Source of the DNA: a virus
DNA length: 64,000 bases
IMG/VR virus record: IMGVR_UViG_3300045996_002431
Coordinates: 1 to 64,000 of that record
Strand: one strand, 5' to 3'
Shown: positions 38,808 through 49,800 of the stretch, piece by piece
Numbering within the stretch: position 1 is the first letter of the stretch
Layout of the letters: every line of letters begins with the position of its first letter
The notes under the pieces: model-generated
Told to the model about the DNA's origin: nothing
Databases searched by the model: none
What the model saw: the letters and a program-made list of their open reading frames with translations, nothing else
Made by a program: the position numbers and the translations under genes

Positions 38808-39646
38808 TAACCTATGAGCTTAATAAATACTCCAGCGTAATAAGGAGGTAGGTTGTTGTGTGACAATCCGCCGCCCGAGTTGGCCATTGTTATTCCTGTA
38901 GCTTCGCTTGCTACGGTTGCGCCGGTAAAAGCAGATTGGGCAGAAACTCCTGTTGCCGCAGCATCTACCGAAACAGTAGCTGGATTGGTTGGAGGATTTG
39001 TGGTTCCTGTATGGAAGTGATCACCGGCTACCCCTGAACCTGAATAAGCAACAGGACTTGCCGCTGCAAATGAGTCAGGACTTGCTCCGCTGGCCTCAAA
39101 CGAGTTCGGAAGATCAGGTATTGGGTGACTGTGATTACCGGTTGTGTTTGTAGTGAAAGCGTGAGTGTGGTTATCTGTAGAGCTTGATGCGTGAGTGTGG
39201 GTTGGATCTGTTATTCCGTGCGTGTGTCCCGGATCAACGACGTTATGATCGTGACCAGGATCTGTTAATGGGTGCGAGTGAGCCGGGATCTGATTGATGG
39301 AAAGCGTTTCTGACGCTGTTCCGCCGGTGTCACCTGTATTGTAGAGATTCCCTGAACCAACAATAAACCTATCTACAAGGTTTGGGGTAGTAATCGTTAC
39401 TCCCTTAGAGTTGACGTGAGACTGTCCATCACAAACAGCGTATAGCGCGTAGTCGCCTGATCCCTTACCTGTAGCGTAATCAAATAAAGCGATGTCACTT
39501 GCATCCTCAATAAAAAGGATAGGGTGACGGTTGATAAAAGGAGCCAAGAAACTGGTTAAGTTGTCTACAGTTTCCTGTAGTGTGATAACCGAATCTTCAA
39601 CTGAACTTGATGATGCGCTTGTGCAGCCGCAATTATTGTTGCTCAT
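38807..39646 (-). CDS. Tail collar/short-fibre protein with His-x-His repeats
   Basis: A 279-residue protein. N-terminus [10 protein letters not shown], then a coiled stretch. TITTPNLVDRFIVGSGNLYNTGDTGG and the C-terminal LPPYYAGVFIKLIG are the hallmarks of the phage tail collar (microcystin-dependent-protein-like) fold. Between them are many His motifs (PAHSHPLTDPGHDHNVVDPGHTHGITDPTHTH...), which in related short fibres bind metal ions along a needle. Likely a host-binding fibre tip. Confidence 0.8.
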   Translation of the reverse strand: MSNNNCGCTSASSSSVEDSVITLQETVDNLTSFLAPFINRHPILFIEDASDIALFDYATGKGSGDYALYAVCDGQSHVNSKGVTITTPNLVDRFIVGSGNLYNTGDTGGTASETLSINQIPAHSHPLTDPGHDHNVVDPGHTHGITDPTHTHASSSTDNHTHAFTTNTTGNHSHPIPDLPNSFEASGASPDSFAAASPVAYSGSGVAGDHFHTGTTNPPTNPATVSVDAAATGVSAQSAFTGATVASEATGITMANSGGGLSHNNLPPYYAGVFIKLIG

Positions 39647-40215
39647 TAGTATTTGAATTTATGGAACATCCAGGCATTCAGCGTTGGATTTGTTCCGGTA
39701 GCGATTAATCTTAAGTTTAATTCGGTAGCTGGACCGGCAAGAGGGGTTTCATCAGGGACCATTACGGTAACTGTATTCTTCCCGACTTGTAATTGAGTTT
39801 TCCACGAAGTCCCGGCGCTGAACACGTATGCTCCGCCTGCTTGATCTACAAACGACCAGGTTAATTCACCAGCGGTATCAATATCTATCTCAAGAGTAAT
39901 GATGGCAGAGATGGTCTCGCCGTTTACTCCATGGATTAAAAGGTCGTAGGCTACTGATATGTCTTGCGGAAACTCAAAGAAACTACCATTCTCAACCGTT
40001 ATAGCGGTTGTTCCGGCAGGGCCTTGAGGACCGGCAGGACCTTCAGGGCCAGCAGGACCGGCAGGACCTTCGGCACCAGCAGGGCCAGCGGCTCCGGCAG
40101 GGCCAGCGGGGCCAATTGGTCCTTGAGGACCTTTAGGGCCTTGAGGACCTCTAATACCTTGTCTGTCAATTATTTTGACACACTTACAATTATCTACACC
40201 GCAACTGGTACACAT
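39646..40215 (-). CDS. Collagen-like fibre protein
   Basis: A 189-residue protein. N-terminal Cys cluster ([12 protein letters not shown]), then about 45 residues of Gly-X-Y triplets from [14 protein letters not shown] to [11 protein letters not shown], which form a collagen triple helix in phage fibres. A beta-rich head follows ([21 protein letters not shown]). The GC- and proline-rich repeats give this stretch a base composition unlike its surroundings. Confidence 0.8.
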   Translation of the reverse strand: MCTSCGVDNCKCVKIIDRQGIRGPQGPKGPQGPIGPAGPAGAAGPAGAEGPAGPAGPEGPAGPQGPAGTTAITVENGSFFEFPQDISVAYDLLIHGVNGETISAIITLEIDIDTAGELTWSFVDQAGGAYVFSAGTSWKTQLQVGKNTVTVMVPDETPLAGPATELNLRLIATGTNPTLNAWMFHKFKY

Positions 40216-40229
40216 GCTTTATTGGGAAT

Positions 40230-40784
40230 TTAAAAACAACAATCACACTTACATTGAGCGTATATTGTCTCAATGGATTTTTGGGCTTCTTTGAAACGTC
40301 CGCAATCTCCGGCGATCTTAGTCATTTCCATAGCGGCTGACAAAAGGGCGATCTTTCTTTGATACTCGTCTCCCTGAAGCAGGAGTTTAATGTCTACTTT
40401 GTTTCTCAGTTTTTCAACACAACACTCAGCAAGTCTGCTAAGTAGTTTTTGAGTCTTGGCTGATTTGTACTGTTTTCCGCCGATTTCCAGGATATATTGG
40501 AACGTCCAAACTCCAGGAATAACAACGCCGCCAACCATGAAACTTCTGACCAAGTAACCAACCCCGTCTGTACGCGGCATGTCGCCGGTCATATTGATTT
40601 CGTAAGTGGTTAATCCGTCAGGAGTTGTTGCTAATAACGTAGCTTTGTCAAAATCACCAATAGCTGGATTCTTTATACCAAAACCACCGGTATTCGATGA
40701 AGAGTGTGTGCCGGTGCAGTCATAAGCTATGAATCCTTCCGAATCTTCGGTAATGGAAACTTTTGGCTTAACAGTTTGAGACAT
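40230..40784 (-). CDS. Minor tail protein with CKCDCCF end
   Basis: A 184-residue protein. A beta-rich N-terminal half (PKVSITEDSEGFIAYDCTG; TYEINMTGDMPRTDGVGYLVRSFMVGGVVIPGVW) and a helical C-terminal half (LRNKVDIKLLLQGDEYQRKIALLSAAMEM) ending AQCKCDCCF. It is the first gene after the giant ejection protein and has its own candidate promoter with the predicted start at the ATG. Specific family not recognised. TTTCCGCCG is at 40474. Confidence 0.65.
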   Translation of the reverse strand: MSQTVKPKVSITEDSEGFIAYDCTGTHSSSNTGGFGIKNPAIGDFDKATLLATTPDGLTTYEINMTGDMPRTDGVGYLVRSFMVGGVVIPGVWTFQYILEIGGKQYKSAKTQKLLSRLAECCVEKLRNKVDIKLLLQGDEYQRKIALLSAAMEMTKIAGDCGRFKEAQKSIETIYAQCKCDCCF

Positions 40785-40788
40785 ATTA

Positions 40789-40818
40789 CAAATTTAAGAA
40801 AATAGGCGAGAAATCAAA
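40789..40818 (-). promoter_or_regulatory. Late internal promoter
   Basis: On the - strand, TTTG (40818-40815) and TAAATTTG (40796-40789) are 18 bp apart, an excellent Bacteroidota match. It lies in the short gap between the giant gene and the tail/fibre/lysis block. Only four bases separate the -7 element from the ATG at 40784, so the mRNA would be leaderless or start within the ORF. Confidence 0.65.
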
Positions 40819-40823
40819 ATGGA

Positions 40824-43800
40824 CTACTCGTCCACTGTTTCGAGATCCGAGAATAGTTGTTTTTCCACCTTTTTATCAAAATTGGAGATCTTGGACTTAA
40901 TGGTGGATTCAAATTCTGAATCAGTCATCTCGGACAGTCTCTCGAAATTGTTCTCCATGTAATCAAGAAGCATTGAGCCGCGCATCTTATTGGCGTCGTA
41001 TCTTTGTTTGGCGTCCAGGGGAATCGTTTCGATCCTTACTCCGCCATCGTCGTGAATGTTAACCTTTATCTTCCGCTTGTTGTAACCAAATGGCAGATAG
41101 TGTTTGTCTACAAACATTTTGTAATACTCGTCATCTCCTGTTTTCTGATATCCGGCTATACCGAACTTCTCTTTTATTGGACGACCAAGCACGTCTATCT
41201 TGGACTCATTACCGTAGAATTGCTGAGAAACTACGTCTACTATAGGCATGTCTTTAATCACATCGTCCATAAATGACGTAGAGGCTATCCTGTCCTGATC
41301 GAAGAGTGCTTTGATGTCGGTGTTTGTTTGTGTTGCAATGTTTGGTACGAGTAGGGTTTTAGCTATTTGAGCTGATTTTTTACTAACGAATTCGTTAAAT
41401 TTCCCGCCCTTATCTCCACCGCCTTTGATCATTTCATCGTACCCCTCTTCAACTGCCTTTAAAACCTCATTTACACCCTTCATGGAGGCCTGATCGTTAA
41501 CGAGTCCCAGGTAGTTTATAAATACGTTTGAGGTCACGGAGGCTCCCATGTCTTCAGGTATACTTCCGTTATTCTCTATTCTCAGGTCATTAAGTAGTCC
41601 CGGGATAGCGAAGATGGTCATCCATGGTGTGTACTGATATTTAAGAAGTGGAACTCCGCCAACGTACACGGTGTATGGTTGATCGTATCCAGCCTGCTCG
41701 CGAGCCATTGCGTCAGTGTAGCTCTTTCCGTTCTTTCCGGTTATATAGAAGAATGGCTTATCGTCATCATCTCTTAGACCCTCCTGGAGGGCAATAAGAG
41801 CGGCAGTTATCGCGGTATGAGTGATGGCGCTTTGTACGTGGCTCATGTATTGATCTCGTGTCATCTTCTCTCCGCCACCAAATTGGCCACGAACTCCGTA
41901 TCCGCCATGAATTAGCGGGGATGCTATTCTTACCAGGTTCAGGATCGGTGCATTCTGAATAAGGTTATTGGCCACATTCATAGGAACCTTCAAGAACGGA
42001 ATAAACACCCGGGTAGCTGGAACTTTATTTAAGAATCCTTGTATACCCTGGTAAAACCTTCCCATTGTTCCGGTAGGATCGTTCTGAAGAAGGGCCTCTT
42101 TAGACCATTCAATAGCTTCGGACATCACCTCTCCATCTCTTTGGTTTACTATTTGACGATATATCTCTCTTTGGTATTCCGCCTTTATTGTATTCCTTCT
42201 TTTAGCATCCTTGCCCGACAATTCTGCCTGAAGATCGAAATCTTCGCCGTAATAGTTTTTTAGAGACTCTTCTGCTTTCGCAGTAGCCGCATCAATCGAT
42301 TCTTTAGTGTAGCCAAGATCTTTGTTAACCGACTCCATTACTTGATCATGAACTACTTTTTCGCCCATGTCTTGCAGGGCCTTAACTCTTTTGTTGTATA
42401 GGATTTGTTTTGCTTTAGACTCGGTTAATCCAACTGTTCCGAAAGCGTCTTCAGCAGACAACGCCCTTGTTGGCAGGTACGCGTACCTGTATAGTGTTTT
42501 ACCAAGGAAGCTGTCGGATTTTGAAAGTTGCTCAAGGGATGATTGAGCTACCGGCTTCCCGGTGAATGCGTTCGTTCCTGTAAGCATCACTCCCTTTGCT
42601 TCATTTAACATGAAGTTAGCGACATTCTTAGTGTACGAGGCGTAAGCAGCACCCGACTTTAAGCCGCCCTTCTGAAGCATCATCTGAACAGGTTTATTGA
42701 GATATGTTTGAATCGCGTTGAATAAAACAAAGTTTTTCAGATGAGTTTCGTATCCTGAAAGGATCGAGTTATAGTAAATATCCGTGCCGAGCTCCCATGA
42801 TCCGGTAGGTGTGTATTTACGCATCTCATTATACAAGTCTCTCATCGCTTTGTCTTTCATGACTGAATTTTCAGTCTGAGATGCAACCTTTATAGATAAT
42901 TCCCTTATTCTATCCTGAGCAGCGGTGTCAGCTTCCTTGAGTCCGATCGCTTCCATGAAGGCTGGTTTTAGCTTTTCCCCCTCGAAAGTTCCGTTTAAGA
43001 CATCATTTACGATTCTGTCTTCAGCGACCTTATTATTCTTTTTTATTGTAGAGATTAACCCCTTATTTTTAATGGACTTTAATTTGGATCTTACTTGTTT
43101 CCGGGCCTGGTTTTCAAATTCCGAACTAAAGGTGTCAACTATGTGTTGAGCGTACCCGTTGGTTAAACCAAGCTCTGATATTAATCTTTTTTTGATCTTA
43201 TCCTTAGACTCCTGAGATGTGTTGCTGTCGGCGAGAATGGATCTTATTGCGTCGGATTGTTCTTTTACCTTGTCTTTAGCCTGAGATGCGATAAGGGAAT
43301 CAACCTCCCTTGGAGACGCATTCTTATATGCTTCTTTGATGGCCTGTGATACCTTATTGTTAAGGTTTCCCCACGCCTCCTGAAGTTCCTTCCCGTATAC
43401 TTCGACACCGGCGGATTGTAGAGCGGATTGCATTTTCCTTGACCATTGATTATACGTCAAGTATCCCTCATCAATGAAAGTCTCACCAACCTCTTGTATT
43501 GATTTTAGTTTTTCGGCATCAATCGGAGTTGAATTAGGTTCTTCAAACGAGAACTTTTCCCCCGGCTTGTTTTTACCGAACTTCTTTTTTAATTCCTCTA
43601 GTTTTGAGTTTCGCTTTTCGCGAATTGCATTAAGGTCTTTGCTTGATTTGGTGCCAACTGGACCATTGTATTTTGGTTGTGAGTACGCCGAGTTTGCGGC
43701 TTTTGATGAGGCTTTTGATTTAGCATCATCAACTACGCTTTTAGCTTCGGACGCGAATTTATTTATTCTCTGAGATGCTGATTCGCTGGCTGTGCCAAGT

Positions 43801-46800
43801 TTTTTCTCCAGTATTTTGGACTGAACATTCGCTATGGCAGCAACTTGCTTTTCAGCAAATATTTGAGGATTCATCTTATACATGAAGTTGTAGTAAGAGA
43901 TCCTTCTTCCGGATTGTTCTCCGAGACTAGCAATATTGTCTATAATCTCAGCCTGTAGGTTTTTATTCAACTCGGGGTCTATACCCTTCTGCTCTAATGA
44001 ATATGCAGCAGATAAGGCGTTGTCGAGTATGGCAGCTTGAATGTCTCCATCCATCTTGTCTCCATTACTCATGGCGAATTTAACGGCATCGCTAATGTTC
44101 TCGAATGCGTTCACTATTTCGGCACCAAGCCCCCTGGCCTCTTCTTGAGAGTATCTTTTTGAATTGAGGGCTTTGTTGTAATCTCCACCAAACCTTTTAG
44201 TGATAGCGGCAATGAGTGTTCTTGGAGCGTCGTCATTATTGAATACCCTCTCAATAACCGCTCTTACCCTGTCTTCGACCGGAATACGATCGATAGCGAT
44301 AATTTTGTCTTTAGTCTCAACGGAATGTCTAACCATCTTTGATTGACGGTTCTCCTCCTCCTTGATTTGTTGTTCCTGGGTTTTTTGTTCAGTTTTTGAG
44401 CCCTGTTCATTAGTCATGAACTTTTGTTTTTCCTGAACAGGCTTTTTTGCCGACTTCATAATGTCGGCTATCATTTTGTCGGAAAGACCTTTTCGTTTAA
44501 AGTATTTAACGACGTCTTCTTCTGAGGCGCCTTCCTCTAATTTTTTGGCTACTGTTTCTCTGACTTTTCTTCCTGATTCTGACTCGGGGTCAAATTGGAA
44601 TTTTCCTCGTTTTTCATCTCCTGAAGACCTTTCAGATACGCCTCTCCCGCCTTCTTGCTCCACTCCTCCGCTTCCGATAAATTCTTGAAGCCGTTTACTG
44701 TCTCCGATGAGTCCTGCGTAGAGGCTTTCGACTGGGAATTTTGATCCTTTTTCGAGTTCTCCTGATTTGTATTGTCGTTCGATTTCATTTTTAATGTTCT
44801 CCTTCGCCTTTTCGAAGTCTACTTTTATCTTTTTTACGTCTTCTAATGAAATAGGTTTCGGTTCACCCTTCTTAAAATTGTTGTTAAAATAATGGAAGGA
44901 TACGTTTTTATTGTCCTTGAAGTGTTCAGAAAGTTCTATAATAGTCTTAAGGGCCTTCCTATTTATCTCAGTAGCAATATCATAAGGCACTGTTCTGCCG
45001 ACCTTTTTTGCTCTTTCAATAACCCCACCCTCTTTGCTGGTGAATGAATTTACCGGATCACGAAATGTGAACATAATATCAACACGCTTACCGTGATCGA
45101 TGGCTTCTTGGATGTCGGCTACGGCACGAGGGAAGTTTGATAAATTTGTGTCAACCGTGATTTGGTTGTTTAATTTCATGTTCTCGGCAGCGCGAGACTT
45201 CCCTACACCGGATCCACCTGCAGTGAATATAACTGAATTAGTCTTTCCTTCAGGAGCCTCTTTCTGAAGCTCTTCCTTGTACATTTTGCTTACAAATTCC
45301 CTTGCTGGTATCTGAGTTGCATTTGAAAGAAGTTCCGGATTGTTGTTGTACTCGGGAGAAAACACACGCGCACGATCGGTGTCAAAAATGTTTCCATTCT
45401 TTTTGAGATACTCTGTCTTTCTTTCCTCGTAATTCTCTTCCAGGTCTTTTTGCATTTTATCCTGGATGGTTTTTTCCGCCGGAGTAAGAGAGTTTTCGTA
45501 AGACTTCTTTCCTTGAACAACCCAATCAGGTAATAGCCCAATTTTCTGTTCAGCGAAAGGGCGGTTTTTTGCATCAAGATAACCTTCCTCGCCCTTCTTG
45601 ATAATAGCCCCTTCTGAATTCCTCATGTGAGGACCGAAGTTTACGAAAGAGTTTTGGCCACGAGTTTCAGTCGTCATGGCCCTCCTGGCTGATTCTGAGT
45701 ACATTTTCGAATGCACGTTCCATGCATTTTCCTCGCCTATCGGCCCAAATCCATTGCCAAGTTTGCCATGACCGAAAGCGTCGTGAACTCCGCGAAACAC
45801 ATCATTAACAAGCAGTGGCTTGCCATTAATATCCTTGTGACCTGAATCTCTCAATAACGGATTCTCATCGCGCTGAGAGTCTGAAATCTTGTTATTGCCG
45901 AATTCTTTATCAGTGGATAAAACAAAGAGATGTTTATTATCTCTTAGGTCCTTAAGCATCGCTTTGCTGTCAGCGTAAGGCTCGCCTTCGCCTTCGAATA
46001 TTTCAAACTTATACCCAGCTCCTGTTAGTGTTTTGTACTGATCAATGGTTTCTGTGGCCATTGCCTCATAAGCAGCCTTCACCTCGGGATTCTGAGGATC
46101 ATGCTTCATTGCTATAAAAGCATCGGCGATTTTCTTTGAATTCTCATTATCCAGGCCTTTAACCGTCTCGGGAATTGAGTAATCTTTTATTCTTTTTGAA
46201 TTAGCGTAAGATCTTGCAACGTCTGCTATTTCGTTGTCGTGTTGGAATTTAATATCCTTGCGTTTTGCGTTTGGCTTAAAGTTCCTGCTTTCCTCATTAC
46301 TGTATTTTACAACGTTGCCAACCATTTTATTGTATGGTTCGGCTTTTAATGCCTCGGTTGTTTGAGCCCTTAGCGCTTTGGTTTTTCCGATATTCCACTC
46401 GGCAACCGTTACTTTGAATCCTTTTTCCGCAGCAAGCTTGGATATATATCCTACCTGCTTGTTAGGATCAAATGCCTTTCCGGGATGGTCTTTTTCAAAC
46501 ATAGCCTTTGCTTCATCGTAAAGATTAAGCGGGTCTCTGTTTATTGGATAAACCTCTCCTTTCGGAATCCTGACTATGTGGCCGTAATTACTTGGGACGT
46601 TCGACTCCTGTAGATCAGGACGGGTATAGTACATTGAAATATTCACCCCTGGCTGTTCGTCCCTTCCGGTAGCTTGTGTGTTTGATCCGAATTTATTTGG
46701 ATCTATTTTCTTTAATTCTTTTGACGAGTAGTGGTAGAATACATAATTACCCTTGTCGTCTTCAGTCATTTGCTTACGCAGTCCTGATTCCTCTACAAGA

Positions 46801-49800
46801 TCTCTTTTTTCGATCTGCTGCTTCTGATCACCTTGCTTTTCTGAAGTTTTGATCTCTTTATTTTTAGCCAGGTCTTCCGCCGCAAGTTCTACGAATTTGG
46901 TAAACGAAGTGTTCTCGTCGAACTTAAAATCATTCATTCCAAATGCGTTCTTAATAGTATCCCACATGTCCTTCATGGCCTGTGTAAATGCATTTTGATT
47001 AGCCATGTCAGAAAATACGTCTACGCCTTTCTTTCCGAGAGCCTGCACAAACGACTCTTCTGCTATATCATTATCTGATAAATGAGAATAGTTTGGGTTA
47101 GATTTCGCTTCCTTGTAGAAATCTGACTGCCTGGAAAGTTCGAGCATCTTGTCGTATGCTCCTGGGTTTTTTTCAAGAAGAACATCGGTCCATATGTGTC
47201 CGAACTCATGAACCGGGGTGTCCTTTTTAACCTTCGAAGGATTGAGATATATTTTATTGGTTTTCGGATCGTAGAAACCATTTGAATTAATAGCGTTTTC
47301 ATGTTCAGAAGCCTGAGCGGCCTGATTGAACTCTTCCTGATTAAAAGAAACATCTGTCCCTTTAAATACCTTTCCTAATCTATTTTTAACGGCAAGATTC
47401 CAGGCTTCATTACCCGGCTTTAATACCGATGAGGTTTGTTGTTTTTGTTGTTCGTAGTCGTCCTGTTTTTTCAGAGCCTCTACTTCTGCATCCTCAAGAC
47501 CTAAATCAACAGGCTCTTTCACTAGCGCTTTGTCGCGAACAATTTTCATGTTCTTGCCTTTTCCGCCGGAGAAATCTACCATTGAGGTTCCGTTATTCAG
47601 CTTGTATCTGATGATTCCTTTCTTAATGGATCCCTCTTCAACATAAGACACTTCAGAACCATCTTTGAGGTCAGCAATTTCTTTGTCAGTTAGAAATTCA
47701 AACTCGGGGGCCTTCTGCTCTTCGGGCTTATCTTTCTTTTCTGTATTCTCAGGTTTCTTCTCGCCAACTTTTTCTGTTTCCTCTTTAACAGGATCAGCAG
47801 TTTCGAACTCTTGGAACGCCTTAAGCTGCGCGTTTACTTCTGATAACTTAGCTTCGTCTCTGAATTTGAAATTCTCATCAAGCCTTTTTACAGACTCGTC
47901 GAGAGACGCCTTTTCTCTTAGTAAAGGGATGACGCGAGACTTTGATTCGTCTGAGTAACTAGATGGAATTTTATCGTAAAGTTCTTTTGTTCTTTCAAGT
48001 GTGGCTGAAACTCTATTGTACGCTTCGTTTGACAACTTCCCGCCATCTTTCATCTCGGAAAGAATTTTCTGAGACTCGTCGTAATTTTTCAACAACTCAA
48101 GAGTAGCCCCGTCCGTAATGGCTGACGAGCTTGATGATTGGGCTATCGCTGTGGCGGGGGCTGTTAAAGCAACAGAAAGAATGGTGTTTGACAGGAATTC
48201 GCTTTTTGATATCTCCTCATCCATCTTTCTATAAGACGGATCTCTTCTTGCTGAAGAGTTAGCGAGTATATTCACAGCCTTTTCGGCAATTGATTCAAGA
48301 TTCTCCTGACCGGCTTCTTTTAGAGCCTCTTTTGAAGAGGTTCCTATAACACTTACTGCCTCGGAAATAAATTTATTGAATGTTTCTTTTTTAGTTAAAG
48401 ATATCATTCCCTGTGAGGCATATCTTTTCGCCAAATCCTGCAACGATCCTTTGATTGTTGTTGGATTTAATAAAGCCTCGTTTGGAGACAGAGCGGCCAT
48501 TATTGATGTAGCTGCGCTTGCTGCTAATCCATACGCAGAAGCTTCTTTATCTGACATCCCATGAGCAACAGCATCTTTCTTGTAATCATCATACGTAAAT
48601 ATGAATTGAGAGGATACAGCAGCGGCCTCGTCTGCGTATTTTCCCAGCTTCGCTGTTTCGCCTAATTGACGAAGGCGACCAACCGGAGCCAGCATGATAG
48701 CCATGTCGGTTCCGACTTTTGCAAGATTTGGACCAAGGCGATACATTCTCATGTTGCCGTTTTCATCAAAAAGATCAGTCTCGGAAACCGTGGCCTTTAC
48801 AGTCGATTCAGTGAAACTGTTCAATTTGTCAATGATTCTGTCGTTTACAGAGTATCCTGAATTGGCAACATCGCCAATGTCTTTAAGTGTTTCAAGTAGT
48901 CCGGCTCCGTTATCAACAACGGTATTCCAAACGTTTGACAACGACTCTCTACCCTGATACAGCTTTGCTCTGCCGAATGTTCCCGACTTTATGTCTTCCG
49001 GGGTTACATCTTTGAAGTCTCCGGCGATAAGTTCTTCTTGTCTCTTGATGTCGGCTTGATCCTTCATCTTTTTGAGAACAGAAGGATTGTCTTTGATTAT
49101 TTTAGCCTGAGCTCTTAAAACTTCGTCGTACTGTTTTTCAATATCGGAATAGGAGTCCAAAGCGTCTTTGTACTTAGGATCCGCGTCGAGTTTTTCTTTC
49201 TGTTGAGATAGGGAATCCCATTTACTTTTAAGTTCTGTTTTCTTCTCGTCCGATAGTGCGTTCGGATCACCATATGATTCAATCTCGCTGGCAAGTTGGT
49301 TCATTTGACCAACTACTTTACTGTATTCTTTTATTCTGTATTCGTGGCCCCTGGCTTTAGCTACTTCGGCATCATTCTTCGCCATACTAGCATTGAAGTT
49401 AAGAGCCTCCTGAAATTCGTTATGTCTTTCTTTATCAGAAAGATCAAAACCATAATTCATCAACTTCTCGTACTTTTCATTGAATTTCTCAGGATTATTA
49501 TCTTTCAGGTGCAGTAAATACTTTCCGTAAGCAGCCCCTTCAGGACCGTATGCTTTGCCGCCAGCTAATCTCGCTGTTGCGTTAGATACAACCTGGATGT
49601 CCGACTTCATTATGTCGGGATCTTTTGAAGAAAGTTTTTCACGAGATGTTTGCTCGTGCTGTTTTTCTTGCCAAGAATCTATTTTATCCTTAAACGCCTT
49701 CGATGCCCGGTATTGACCACCAAGCATATTAGTTGTTTCGGATGGCATTGATGAGTTTGTCTTGTCAATGGTGTAATCCATCCTCGACATATCGGAAGCC

